From: Oculatella sp. LEGE 06141
GTDB lineage: Bacteria > Cyanobacteriota > Cyanobacteriia > Elainellales > Elainellaceae
Assembly (NCBI RefSeq): GCF_015207605.1
Contig: NZ_JADEWO010000022.1
Coordinates: 33,933-97,932 of the forward strand
DNA: 64,000 nt
Reading direction: 5' to 3'
The notes beneath the pieces are model-generated. The model saw only the letters and a list, made by a program, of their open reading frames with translations, ran no database searches and was not told the DNA's origin. Positions 38,192-47,205 of this stretch are shown in pieces. Both the position numbers and the translations under genes were made by a program. Each line of letters begins with the position of its first letter. The first letter of the stretch is position 1.

Positions 38192-38490
38192 TTTTAAAAC
38201 TCTCTGTGGCTTTCTCTACTGCTCTATTTTGTAGCGTATCTAAAAGTAATACACTTTTTCCTGAAGATATATACCTAAAGTGAGACTAATTTAATAAAAC
38301 AATCGAAGAATTTCAACTTTTTATTAAAGAATAATCAGAATTGTACCTCCAACCCAACGCGGCGAACAGGCCGATCCATCCACACTGTGCAGAAATCTAG
38401 AGGCTCTGGGCGGAGACGGTCAAGACCAGATTGTAGTCTTTGCCTTGCAGGATGATATCAGCCGCCCAACCGTTTTTGTAATAAAAATTC

Positions 38491-39105
38491 ATGAAGAAAC
38501 ATATTGCTCCGCTTTCTGGTTTGGCGATCGGTCTGGTGGTCGTGGCCTGTGTGCCCTCACCCCCTACCGCAGAGGTATCCCCCGCTCTGCCTGCCGTAAC
38601 GGACTCGTCGCCACTGGCTCAAACAGACCCGATGCAAAATCAGCGGTTGCGTGATGCAGTGCAGGCTGGCAATCGGCAGGGGGTAGAGTTAGCTCTGGCC
38701 GCAGGCGCAAACCCAAACGCAGGCAGCTTTTATGAAGGTTATCCTTTGATGCTGGCAGCACATCAAGGCAATGTAGATATCGTTCGTCTACTGGTCGATC
38801 GGGGTGCAGACGTTAATACTCAGGCTGATGAGGGCTACACCGCTTTGATGAATGCCGCTACCGCAGGTCATCTTGATGTTGTGCAACTGCTGCTGGAGCA
38901 GGGTGCAGACCCTAACCTCTATTCAGCCGGAATGACCCCTCTTGCAACGGCTGTTGCAGCCGAGAACCCGGACATGGTAAAGGCGCTGCTCGAAGGTGGG
39001 GCAGATGCCAGACAGAGCGTTCAAAGCAGATCTGTGCTGGCGATCGCGCAAGAAAAAGGGAACCCAAAAATTATTAACTTAATTGAAACAGCATTAGAAG
39101 AATAG
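38491..39105 (+). CDS. ankyrin-repeat lipoprotein
   Basis: The 204-residue protein has an N-terminal lipoprotein signal, MKKHIAPLSGLAIGLVVVAC, with C20 as the likely acylated residue. After a Pro-rich linker come four or five ankyrin repeats from about residue 50, for example GYPLMLAAHQGNVDIVRLLV, TALMNAATAGHLDVVQLLLE and TPLATAVAAENPDMVKALLE. Ankyrin repeats bind proteins; the target is unknown. No ribosome-binding site is obvious. It is transcribed in the same direction as the AMIN gene 87 bp further on. Confidence 0.85.
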   Translation: MKKHIAPLSGLAIGLVVVACVPSPPTAEVSPALPAVTDSSPLAQTDPMQNQRLRDAVQAGNRQGVELALAAGANPNAGSFYEGYPLMLAAHQGNVDIVRLLVDRGADVNTQADEGYTALMNAATAGHLDVVQLLLEQGADPNLYSAGMTPLATAVAAENPDMVKALLEGGADARQSVQSRSVLAIAQEKGNPKIINLIETALEE

Positions 39106-39192
39106 GAACTTTTGGCTGTAGCTCTCGCCTATACTACTGAGATGCTGATGTCTCCCTTTCTACTGTTTGTTCCGCGCTGAGGTGGGTTGCAT

Positions 39193-39639
39193 ATGAGTGT
39201 GTTCCAACCGGGAAAACCAATGACTGCGAATCGGATGGGGTCAAAATTGAATTTGCTCACTGGAGCGTTAACAACGTTTGGTGTCATGCTTCTGGCTCTG
39301 CCGGTGGAAGCAGCTACGCTGCAATTCTGGCGCTTCGACACCAACGAAAACCGTCTGGTGTTTCTCACCGATAGCGGAGTGCAGCCGAGGGCGCAATTCA
39401 TTGCAAACCCCTCTCGCGTTGTCATTGATTTACCCGGCACCACATTGGGTCGGCCAACCGTGAGGCAGTCGTTTGGGGGAGCCGTTCAGGAAGTGCGGGT
39501 GGGGCAAGCCGATGTGCAAACAACCCGCATTGTAATTGAACTCAGTCCTGGCTACACTCTCAATCCCGACCAGGTACGCGTGCGCGGAGCAACAGCAGCC
39601 CAATGGAGCGTGCAGTTACCGTCTCCTCAACGGTTCTAG
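39193..39639 (+). CDS. exported AMIN-domain protein
   Basis: About 148 residues. After a signal peptide (hydrophobic LLTGALTTFGVMLLALPVEA) the mature part is one AMIN domain: LQFWRFDTNENRLVFLTD, PSRVVIDLPGT and TTRIVIELSPGY. AMIN domains bind the cell wall and often accompany amidases or secretins; here it stands alone. GAGGTGG about ten bases upstream supports the ATG at 39193. Confidence 0.8.
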   Translation: MSVFQPGKPMTANRMGSKLNLLTGALTTFGVMLLALPVEAATLQFWRFDTNENRLVFLTDSGVQPRAQFIANPSRVVIDLPGTTLGRPTVRQSFGGAVQEVRVGQADVQTTRIVIELSPGYTLNPDQVRVRGATAAQWSVQLPSPQRF

Positions 39640-39696
39640 GATAGATTGTGGTTTTAACCCAATGACCTGACGTAGCGATCGCATTATTGTAAAAGC

Positions 39697-40041
39697 ATGA
39701 AACTCACATCCCTTGCCGCTCTCCCATCTGAATCGGTGTCTCATAACCCGGCCATTCAGAAAAAAGTAATGTTGCGATCGAACGACTTACCTCATCTCAC
39801 CAACTTCTCTCAAGCCCGATTTGCTCCAGGCCAGGTAGCAGATGCCCATGCCCACCAGGACATGTGTGAGGTGTTTTTTGTAGAGTCCGGGCAGGGCATC
39901 ATGATCATTGACTGTGAGGAGTATCGGCTTGAGGCGGGAACCTGTGTTGCCGTTGAGCCAGGGGAAACCCATGAAGTGGTAAACAATGGTACAACTGACC
40001 TTGTATTGACCTATTTTGGCTTGCAGGTTGAATCCCGTTGA
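39697..40041 (+). CDS. single-domain cupin protein
   Basis: In this 114-residue protein, the first cupin motif is FAPGQVADAHAHQDMCEVFF, with metal ligands H and E. The second is EAGTCVAVEPGETHEVVN, with a final His. Such small cupins bind a metal and may be isomerases, dioxygenases or sensors; the substrate is not evident. The gene is on the plus strand and converges on the endonuclease III gene, whose stop is only 18 bp away. Confidence 0.8.
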   Translation: MKLTSLAALPSESVSHNPAIQKKVMLRSNDLPHLTNFSQARFAPGQVADAHAHQDMCEVFFVESGQGIMIIDCEEYRLEAGTCVAVEPGETHEVVNNGTTDLVLTYFGLQVESR

Positions 40042-40059
40042 GCACCTTTATTTGATATT

Positions 40060-40767
40060 TTAACGGTGTTCTGATACTCCAACCTGCTGGCACATATCAA
40101 CAACAGGACAGGTTGAACAGTGCGGCGATTTTCCTGTACAAATGTGCTTACCAAAGGGGACAAGTAGCTGGTTAATTTCAATCCAATAGTCGCGCGGCAA
40201 CGTCTTTTCTAATGCCGTTAATGTCTTTTCAGGGGTTCGGGTTTCAACATATCCCCAGCGGTTTGTAACGCGATGAACGTGGATATCTACACTGATGCAG
40301 GGCTGACCACAGGCAATACCCAGCGCTAAGTTGGTACATTTGGGGCCAACTCCTGTAAACGAAAGCAAAACAGAGGCATCGCAAGGCAAAACGCCGTTGT
40401 AATCTGACATGATACGATTGGCGATCGCCCAAATCTGTCCTGCTTTTTGGTCAGCATAGGTAGACCCTCGAATTAGCGTTTCGATTTGAGACGGCGTTAG
40501 TGCTACCATTTCTGCTGGTGTACGCGCCCGGGTAAACAGGTGACGAGCAACAACCAGGCTTGTTTCATCGTAGGTGCGGATAGACAGCAGACAGGCAATA
40601 AGCTGTTCAAAAGGGGAGATGTAGCCTTCTTCAGCCAGTGCAAACATGGCGGCCTTAGGGAAGGGCCGAACGGCTTCTCGGATGCGATCGACGACCCGGT
40701 TAATATCAAAAGGTTGTTTGACGCTCAACGTTCTATAGAGGTGTAACGGGACTACAGGGGCGACCAT
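40060..40767 (-). CDS. nth: endonuclease III-like DNA glycosylase/lyase
   Basis: In this 235-residue protein, the helix-hairpin-helix TGVGPKCTN holds the catalytic lysine K143, and D161 lies in SVDIHVHRV. The 4Fe-4S cluster cysteines C210, C217, C220 and C226 have the usual C-x6-C-x2-C-x5-C spacing. The region equivalent to the SAQ motif reads LLSIRTYDE, so this belongs to a variant branch of the family. It repairs oxidised pyrimidines by base excision. ATG at 40767 is preferred to the TTG one codon earlier. Confidence 0.9.
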   Translation of the reverse strand: MVAPVVPLHLYRTLSVKQPFDINRVVDRIREAVRPFPKAAMFALAEEGYISPFEQLIACLLSIRTYDETSLVVARHLFTRARTPAEMVALTPSQIETLIRGSTYADQKAGQIWAIANRIMSDYNGVLPCDASVLLSFTGVGPKCTNLALGIACGQPCISVDIHVHRVTNRWGYVETRTPEKTLTALEKTLPRDYWIEINQLLVPFGKHICTGKSPHCSTCPVVDMCQQVGVSEHR

Positions 40768-40795
40768 CAAGAAGCATCAAGTTGCCTTTAATTAG

Positions 40796-40833
40796 TTCAG
40801 GTCTGCACTGTATCAAAACTGTGCAGACCTGAA
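40796..40833 (-). terminator. perfect hairpin downstream of the small membrane gene
   Basis: TTCAGGTCTGCAC (40796-40808) and GTGCAGACCTGAA (40821-40833) are exact complements, 12-nt loop. It is placed after the gene at 40939-41301 on the minus strand and before nth. There is no strong T-run; it could be a terminator or a processing signal. Confidence 0.5.
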
Positions 40834-40938
40834 GGTGAAATCAAGTGCTAAGAAATCGTTAGATGGGACAAAACCATACACCAACCCTTAACTTAAACCA
40901 ACATCAACGGTACTTGATAGTCGGCAGGATTGATGACC

Positions 40939-41301
40939 CTAACGCGACGCGTTGTCCTCTAACGCTTGACCGCTTCTCTTGGCAGTATTGGGGTATAGTG
41001 CCCCCCACTCTTTAACGGCCTGTGCGGATTCTTCTGCGATGTTTCCAACCCGATCGCCAAGGGAATCTTCTGTTTGACGGGCTTCGTCGTACCACTCTCC
41101 TGTGGTCTTGGGCCGTTCGGAATCAATTTGATGCAATGTGTTATCAAGCTTTTTCCCTAACGTTTGGTTGTTGCGACCCGAATCAACGTTGGTGGTCAGC
41201 AGCAAAAAGCCAGTTAACACTACAGCCAGAAATCGGCTGACTTGAATTCCTTTAAGCTGGGAGTTAATGCGGGCAATGGTTCCAGAAATTAGATTTATCA
41301 T
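40939..41301 (-). CDS. small membrane-anchored protein
   Basis: In this 120-residue protein, residues 23-38 (FLAVVLTGFLLLTTNV) form one hydrophobic helix. The rest is a charged helical tail with Glu/Lys/Gln repeats, probably outside the cytoplasmic membrane. Similar short anchored proteins are common in cyanobacteria and have no known function. GAGG precedes the ATG. Confidence 0.7.
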   Translation of the reverse strand: MINLISGTIARINSQLKGIQVSRFLAVVLTGFLLLTTNVDSGRNNQTLGKKLDNTLHQIDSERPKTTGEWYDEARQTEDSLGDRVGNIAEESAQAVKEWGALYPNTAKRSGQALEDNASR

Positions 41302-41468
41302 GGTGAGCCTCTGTTAGTTAATTATTTAATTCAGTTCGCAGGTTTGGAGCTTTACTGGCTGGCTTCAACGCAGAGAGGTAATGGCAATGCGCGAACCCTC
41401 ATGAAAGCCGTATGCCAAAAACGCCTCCAAACACAGTCCAGAGTAACTATAAAACGATGAGTATTCCT

Positions 41469-41660
41469 CTAACAGAAGTTATAGCTTGGTAAAACCTCAC
41501 CATTGAAGTCAACCGTTGCTCCAGAGTTTCCCCTATACAGCCAAACCTGACCAATACCAGCCTCTTTGGCATACTGCTTAACCGCAAAGTAGGCAGAGCA
41601 GGCGATGTATACCGCTTGGGTGCAATGCCATTCACGATATACCTGATTTTTGACAACCAC
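41469..41660 (-). CDS. possible small protein or gene fragment
   Basis: A 63-residue frame from a GTG: VYREWHCTQAVYIACSAYF, then AVKQYAKEAGIGQVWLYRG. The latter part reads like a genuine small beta-alpha protein, somewhat like DUF2188-type proteins. No ribosome-binding site is seen, and a family-1 repeat sits directly upstream (41673), so a promoter may be lost or replaced. Confidence 0.3.
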   Translation of the reverse strand: MVVKNQVYREWHCTQAVYIACSAYFAVKQYAKEAGIGQVWLYRGNSGATVDFNGEVLPSYNFC

Positions 41661-41672
41661 AAATAGGCGTAG

Positions 41673-41766
41673 TTACAGCCATTTTCATTTGCATTCACCA
41701 CGCCTTAAACCCCACACCCCACATCCCTCTTGGCGAGACTGTAGCTTACTCGATTGAGAACTGCCA
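41673..41766 (-). repeat. MITE-like dispersed repeat, family 1, copy 5
   Basis: Begins TTACAGCCATTTTCATTTGC as in copy 4; the far end (GAGAACTGCC) has lost its GCTGTAA terminus. About 93 bp. Confidence 0.75.
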
Positions 41767-41863
41767 AATAGCTAGACGACCGTGTATAGATCCCAGGGCA
41801 AAAACCTCAGTCCTCTGGAGTAATCCTGATTTGTTACGGCCAGCGATCGACACCGTCCGGCTC

Positions 41864-42460
41864 CTAGCCCATCAAAAACAGTTCACGAATTCCTTCGCTG
41901 CCAATTTCGACCGCCAGTGCTGCCAACAAAAACCCTAGAAGCTTCGTTGCAATGATTGCGCCTTCTTCACCGATCCATTGCGATATTCGGTAAGACTGAC
42001 GCACGATCGCCCACGAAACCACCATTGCAGCAACAATGCCCGTAACCACGCTGATGTGGGAATCGGGTGAATCCGACATGAGCAGCATCACTGTGGTTAA
42101 CGTTCCCGGCCCTGCCAGCAACGGCAACGCCATTGGTGTAATGGCAATATCTCGCTCTTGATCGACCACAGGCTGATCGAGTTCACCTCGCAGCATATCC
42201 AGTGCAATGAGCAGCAGCAGGATACCACCTGCCACTCGCAATGACCCTAAGCTGATATGCAGGTACGTCAAGATTGACTGGCCGCCAAAGGCAAAGGCCA
42301 GCAAAACGGCTGTAGCCACTACCGCAGCCCGATCAATGGACTGATCGCGCTGTGCTGGATCCATGCCTTTGGTTAGCACCAGAAAAATAGGAGCATTGCC
42401 AATGGCATCGGCCAGCACAAAAACAGCAATAAAGGTTTGGATCAAAACCTCAGTATTCAC
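41864..42460 (-). CDS. MarC-family membrane protein
   Basis: In this 198-residue protein, six hydrophobic helices and the family signature FVLADAIGNAPIFL near the N-terminus, with MALPLLAGPGTLTTVMLL in the second half. MarC proteins are small integral membrane proteins of uncertain transport role. The start is a GTG; it fits the family length although no ribosome-binding site is clear. It follows cyanophycinase by 34 bp on the same strand, so the two are probably co-transcribed. Confidence 0.85.
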   Translation of the reverse strand: MNTEVLIQTFIAVFVLADAIGNAPIFLVLTKGMDPAQRDQSIDRAAVVATAVLLAFAFGGQSILTYLHISLGSLRVAGGILLLLIALDMLRGELDQPVVDQERDIAITPMALPLLAGPGTLTTVMLLMSDSPDSHISVVTGIVAAMVVSWAIVRQSYRISQWIGEEGAIIATKLLGFLLAALAVEIGSEGIRELFLMG

Positions 42461-42494
42461 GCCAGATTCGTATTCAGTGTTTCAGCAGATTCCT

Positions 42495-43370
42495 CTACAC
42501 AGTAGCAGCACTTTCAACGACTGGAACGCGATCTTTCAATACAAATCGATAACCGTGGGGCAGAATATGTAGCTTGACATTGCAGAGCGCCAGATCTTCA
42601 TCTCGCAAAATATGCTCCAAGTTGCTGTGGGTAACCTCGCCCAAATCAACAATAGTGACGGTTCCTTCGCCTAACACTTCAAACTCGCCGTCCGAGACAG
42701 CGATCGCTGTGTTTTCGTCGATACCAATTCCTAACAGGTGAGGCTTTTGAGCCACTGCGGCCAGGAGTCGTCCCAATCGGCCACGCTGCGAGAAGTGTTG
42801 GTCAATCACAACGCCTGGTAGAAAACCCATACCAGGGTCCATATCCACGATTTCAACCCGAGGGCTGGTTTCCGAATCTCCACCAATAATCATGGTGCGA
42901 GGCATCATGGCCGCTCCAGCACTGGTTCCAGCAATGATACAGCCGTCGGCATAGCGTTGATGCATAGCCTCATCCAACTTGGTACCTTTGATCAGATCGG
43001 TGATCCGGGTTTGATCGCCCCCTGTGAAGAAAATTCCAGTCGCCTGATTAATCACTTCAATGAAGCGCTCATCGTTGGAATCGTCTCGGTTCGCTGTATC
43101 TACCACATCAACCCTTTCAGCACCGAGTCTTTCGAAGACTCTAATGTAGGTTGAACCCACTTCTCCAGGCAAACTGGTTGCCGCTGTTATAACGGCAATA
43201 CGGGCTTGCAGCCCTCCTGCTCGTCGTAAAAACTCTCGAAGGATGAAGCATTCTCCTTCTTTATCTTCGGCTCCCCCAATAATTACTAGCTGCCCTGAAG
43301 GTTTTTGAGTACCAGATTCGGCTGGAGCAGAGTTTCCAGCCGCTTCGGTTGAGCTGACTTGAGCATTCAT
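42495..43370 (-). CDS. cphB: cyanophycinase
   Basis: The 291-residue serine-type exopeptidase cleaves cyanophycin, the arginine-aspartate storage polymer, to beta-Asp-Arg. LVIIGGAEDKEG opens the fold; the nucleophile sits in AGTSAGAAMM; FLPGVVIDQHFSQRGRLGR and GIGIDENTAIAV are family blocks. The first 25 residues are low-complexity. The polymerase gene cphA, often next to cphB, is not in this window; the gene downstream is a MarC homologue. Confidence 0.95.
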   Translation of the reverse strand: MNAQVSSTEAAGNSAPAESGTQKPSGQLVIIGGAEDKEGECFILREFLRRAGGLQARIAVITAATSLPGEVGSTYIRVFERLGAERVDVVDTANRDDSNDERFIEVINQATGIFFTGGDQTRITDLIKGTKLDEAMHQRYADGCIIAGTSAGAAMMPRTMIIGGDSETSPRVEIVDMDPGMGFLPGVVIDQHFSQRGRLGRLLAAVAQKPHLLGIGIDENTAIAVSDGEFEVLGEGTVTIVDLGEVTHSNLEHILRDEDLALCNVKLHILPHGYRFVLKDRVPVVESAATV

Positions 43371-43876
43371 GAATTCGCCACCTCAAATGGGAATGGTAGA
43401 ACTGTTTGAAACGGCAACAAGGTTGGATAAGACTGATGTGAGCGAGGGTCTATCCTGCCACCCGGTTGTTTAGTAGTAATAGATACAATTTATAGGAATT
43501 AGCCGTCGCTGCACCTACTCTTCAGATAGAAATCGGGCAGATTAGTGGCATGATTCGCAGCAAGTTTGGCATAGACGAGCGATCGCTGCAATTCATCAGG
43601 GGCAGGTAGAGCGGTCGCACAGGTGGGAACACAGACGATCGACCGATCGACGTAATACGCCCTCATTGTGCATTAACTGGCACCCATCGGCATCTCGTCT
43701 CGGTTGGGACGATCGCCCCGTCGCAAGCACTCCATTTGAGCCGGACGTTATCGGACGTTAGATGTCGTTTCAGCAAGTTCGTTAAAACTACGAATGACCG
43801 ACGCACAGTTGTTTTGTATGATGTCGGCTAGTCAGGTATCCACCCGCTGAATCGTAGAACCATCTGCCAGGACAGC
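43371..43876. other. spacer without a supported gene
   Basis: About 500 bp rich in GATCG-type motifs between divergent genes; it probably holds both promoters. I see no hairpin or repeat of note. Confidence 0.4.
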
Positions 43877-44110
43877 ATGACCACATTTGAACTCTTGGTT
43901 CGCGTTTATTCGCTCGTAGGACTGCTTATCTTTAGCATCTATCTCTCTGCCTTTTTATTAGACAAATCTACCCCCAAAACAGACATAGCATCCTGGTTCG
44001 TTGTCCTGCTGGGTGCTGCTTTCTGGGTCATCGTCTTACCAGTTTCGCTCTATCGCAAGCTACAAAATCCACAGCATTTCAGCCTGGTTCGCCGCAAAGA
44101 GCAGCTATAG
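43877..44110 (+). CDS. small two-helix membrane protein
   Basis: In this 77-residue protein there are two hydrophobic segments (LVGLLIFSIYLSAFLL and SWFVVLLGAAFWVIVLPVSL), then a basic tail RKLQNPQHF. Resembles small conserved cyanobacterial membrane proteins of unknown role. ATG is the first usable start. Confidence 0.65.
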   Translation: MTTFELLVRVYSLVGLLIFSIYLSAFLLDKSTPKTDIASWFVVLLGAAFWVIVLPVSLYRKLQNPQHFSLVRRKEQL

Positions 44111-44320
44111 CAAGAGTGAGAGGTTTGAGAGGTGCAATTTGTAGCCCGATCGCCTGGAGGCCGCTAATTGGCTGGCAGTGCTACTAACCCATTAAGAGCC
44201 AACCCATTAGAAGCTAGCATCCTGTCCTGATTGTGCCAACCGCTCAGGAAAGAGGGGAACTCAACCTGAAGTCTCCTTACAAGGTTCTGGTGCCTATTCC
44301 TCTTAGCCACTTGCATTTCT

Positions 44321-45280
44321 ATGAATCTTACGCGCCTCTTTACTGCGGTTCCGTTGACAATCGCTTCAATTTGCATCAGTCTTCCGGCTCTGGCTCAACC
44401 TGGAATGTTGACCGCTAGAAACGCCACGAGTCGCATCAACATTCGTACAGCCCCTTCTACCCAGGCGATCGCTCATTCCTATGGGGTAGTGGGTGATCAC
44501 GTAACCATTTTGAACCAAACAGTAGGAGATGATGGTAGCCAATGGTATCAGGTGCAGTTTGACGCTTCTAGAATGCAAGGCTGGGTTCACAGCGCTTTTG
44601 TTCAGGTTGCACCGTCGTCTGTCTCGCCCACTTCAGAGACGACTTTAGCGGCACCCTCTTTGCTGCGTCCAGCCATCTTTGCACCAGAAGAAATTGACTA
44701 CTTTCTTGAAGTTGCAATGGGAGCCGAATGGGGTGGGGCATCATCCGCTGTCCGCCGTTGGGAGGACGAAATCCGCGTTCAGTACTTTGGTTCGCCGACT
44801 CCAGCCGACTTAGCCACCCTGCAAACGGTAATAGCTGAAGTAAATGACTTAATTGGCAGCACCACTCGGTTACGCCTGGTCAATACCAACCCAAACATGG
44901 AGATTTATTTCACCCCTGAATCAAGCTTCCGTCGGTACGAACCGAATTACGTACCCACTAACATGGGCTTTTTTTGGACATGGTGGAACCAGGACAATGT
45001 GTTAAACCGTGCCAGAATTTTGATTGCAACCCAGGGCATTACGCAGCAAGAACGAAACCACCTGATTCGAGAAGAACTGACCCAATCGTTAGGATTGATG
45101 CAAGATTCCTACCGCTATGCAGACAGCATTTTTTATCAGGGGTGGACGGAGGTAACGCAATACTCAACGCTAGATAAAACCCTCCTACAAATGCTCTATC
45201 ATCCTCGGATTCGTGCCGGTATGGCGCGATCGGAAGTGGAGTCCATTTTGCAACGGCTTCAACGCAGCGATCGCACCTGA
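44321..45280 (+). CDS. exported SH3 plus DUF2927 protein
   Basis: In this 319-residue protein a signal peptide (FTAVPLTIASICISLPALAQ) is followed by a bacterial SH3 domain at about 30-98 (SRINIRTAPSTQ, WYQVQFDASRMQGWVHSAFV). The DUF2927 domain at about 120-275 has HLIREELTQSLGLMQDS, in the position of a metalloprotease-like helix but without an HExxH motif. SH3 domains often bind peptidoglycan, so the protein may act at the cell wall. Confidence 0.85.
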   Translation: MNLTRLFTAVPLTIASICISLPALAQPGMLTARNATSRINIRTAPSTQAIAHSYGVVGDHVTILNQTVGDDGSQWYQVQFDASRMQGWVHSAFVQVAPSSVSPTSETTLAAPSLLRPAIFAPEEIDYFLEVAMGAEWGGASSAVRRWEDEIRVQYFGSPTPADLATLQTVIAEVNDLIGSTTRLRLVNTNPNMEIYFTPESSFRRYEPNYVPTNMGFFWTWWNQDNVLNRARILIATQGITQQERNHLIREELTQSLGLMQDSYRYADSIFYQGWTEVTQYSTLDKTLLQMLYHPRIRAGMARSEVESILQRLQRSDRT

Positions 45281-45516
45281 GCGCTATTGGTTGCTGGCAA
45301 GCGGGACACCCTCCCTGCATCGCACAAAAGAGATGAACCCAGGTCTGGAGCGGAAGTCGCCATTCGGCTCAGTACGGATGTCGCAGCCCTGGGTTGGAGA
45401 TTCAGGGGAAAATGCAGTGTTGAAACGTTTCAGATAGTCTCCAGACACGGAACGGTGGACGAAGGGAAAAACCGTCATCCACCAGACAAACCGGGCCTGA
45501 GTAAAATGCGTGAATC

Positions 45517-45915
45517 TTAGTCGATTGGAATTACTCTGGGATTAGCCGATTGTGAACTCGCGGCGGTATCAACCGGGTCGTTGTCAGTAAACCAATCAGA
45601 CACTTTTTGCTTTGCCATTTGCTTAACTTCAGGCGTAATGCACATCGCAACGGCACCCAACGCTGCCGCCAAGGTGCCCAAGTCATCGGCATAGCCCACA
45701 AAAGGAGTTAAATCAGGTATGGCATCCGTAGGCAGAACAAAATACACTAGCGCTGAATAAATCACCGTCTTCGCCCACAGGGGTGTTTCGGGTCGTTGAG
45801 CCGCAAAGTATAGGGTTAGCGCTTTTTCAACGACTTCCTTACCTGCATGTACTGCAAAATCTTTCAGCTTTTCCCAAAAAGCCTGATCCGCAAACTTTCC
45901 TGACGAATTGGTCAT
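45517..45915 (-). CDS. YkvA-like DUF1232 membrane protein
   Basis: In this 132-residue protein the DUF1232 core is TVIYSALVYFVLPTDAIPDL followed by TPFVGYADDLG. One or two hydrophobic segments. The family is widespread with no assigned function. It faces the SH3/DUF2927 gene tail to tail, with a 236-bp spacer containing a stretch similar to other repeat-rich spacers (45341-45420). Confidence 0.8.
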   Translation of the reverse strand: MTNSSGKFADQAFWEKLKDFAVHAGKEVVEKALTLYFAAQRPETPLWAKTVIYSALVYFVLPTDAIPDLTPFVGYADDLGTLAAALGAVAMCITPEVKQMAKQKVSDWFTDNDPVDTAASSQSANPRVIPID

Positions 45916-46198
45916 ACCTGAACTCCGCTTTGTCGCTGCTAGTTTGTCGCTGCTGATTTGCCGCTGCTAAGGGGATGATCTAACTTCAGATCACCTTTCC
46001 CAACTCTAGCGTGTCGCCCCGGTTTCTGTGGTCTGCAAAATCTTTACAAAAGTGTGATTAGAATCTCACCCTGATAGGATGCTCTAGGTTTCGTGAATGA
46101 CCTTACCATCTGTATACATTTTTTACATTTCTAGGAACTCAGGGTTCTCTACCAGAGTCCATCTCTGAAACCATCGCTCCCACAAGTATTCGAGTTGC

Positions 46199-47089
46199 AT
46201 GAAATATATTCAGCATTGCCTTAAAACGCTGACTACAGCGACAGCAGCCATTGTGATGGTGGGTATGCCGCTGGTATCTAAAGAAGCACGCGCCACCTCA
46301 ACAATGCCCCCCACTCCGGAGGTTGCGCCTGTTCAAATCTACGTTCCACCACCGGAACGGCGAACGGACGGTATTTGTCCCGATCTGTTAGCGCCAGCTC
46401 TTAACAGCATTGTTGAGAGTCCTGCCTTTGCTAGAGGTCGATGGGGCGTTTTGGTAGAAGATATGTCGTCTAATCAAACCCTCTACAGCCGTAGTGCCAA
46501 TACCCTTTTTATTCCTGCATCTAATGTCAAGCTGTTAACCACTGCCGCTGCGCTCCAACGGTTTGATACCTTATCGGTCATTGGTTCCACTTCCCTGGGC
46601 AACTGGATTCGCATCACCAACTTAGATAGTAATAACGGTTATGCCGATGGTTTGCTTCAGCGTTTGGGAGGGCCACGTGCTGTGAGGGAATCGTTAACCT
46701 TGCTGGGTGTTGACCCTAACAGCTATCGCCAGGTAGATGGTTCCGGATTGTCTCGGCAAAATCAAGCCTCGCCAACGGCCTTTATTTCTACGCTAAAAGC
46801 CATGCGATCGGCACAGGGCAGTGATGTATTTTACGGTTCTTTACCCGTTGCTGGTGTCAACGGCACATTAAGGAATCGCTTTCGCAACACTCCAGCTCAG
46901 GGTGTGGTTCATGCTAAAACGGGTACCCTTTCTGGGGTTCGGGCGCTTTCTGGCTACGTCGATAATCGCGATTATGGCACCCTGGCCTTTAGCATTATGG
47001 CGAATCAATCTGATCAGCCAGGAGAGGCTCTGGTTGGGGCGATCGATCGAGTTGTGCTGCAATTAACACGGTTAACTCGCTGTAATTAA
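46199..47089 (+). CDS. compact PBP4-like D-Ala-D-Ala carboxypeptidase, S13 family
   Basis: In this 296-residue exported protein a signal segment covers residues 1-33. All three catalytic motifs of the S13 family are present: SNVK at 108-111, SNN at 144-146, and KTG at 240-242, plus DGSGLSRQN. Normal S13 enzymes have about 150-250 more residues between the first two motifs (the inserted domains II and III). Here only about 30 residues separate them (QRFDTLSVIGSTSLGNWIRI). The frame is open throughout. It is either a natural minimal enzyme or an in-frame deletion product. Confidence 0.8.
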   Translation: MKYIQHCLKTLTTATAAIVMVGMPLVSKEARATSTMPPTPEVAPVQIYVPPPERRTDGICPDLLAPALNSIVESPAFARGRWGVLVEDMSSNQTLYSRSANTLFIPASNVKLLTTAAALQRFDTLSVIGSTSLGNWIRITNLDSNNGYADGLLQRLGGPRAVRESLTLLGVDPNSYRQVDGSGLSRQNQASPTAFISTLKAMRSAQGSDVFYGSLPVAGVNGTLRNRFRNTPAQGVVHAKTGTLSGVRALSGYVDNRDYGTLAFSIMANQSDQPGEALVGAIDRVVLQLTRLTRCN

Positions 47090-47124
47090 AACAATCCACT
47101 ATCCATCGGCTCCTTAGCCCTGGA

Positions 47125-47163
47125 AGCAAAGCATTCAGCTCTCCATTGTCTGAATGCTTTGCT
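47125..47163. terminator. bidirectional hairpin between convergent genes
   Basis: AGCAAAGCATTCAG and CTGAATGCTTTGCT form a perfect 14-bp stem with an 11-nt loop, between the peptidase and the aldehyde dehydrogenase. Confidence 0.75.
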
Positions 47164-47205
47164 ACCGCTCAAGACGTCAGCAACACTTATTAATCGTCTA
47201 GAACA

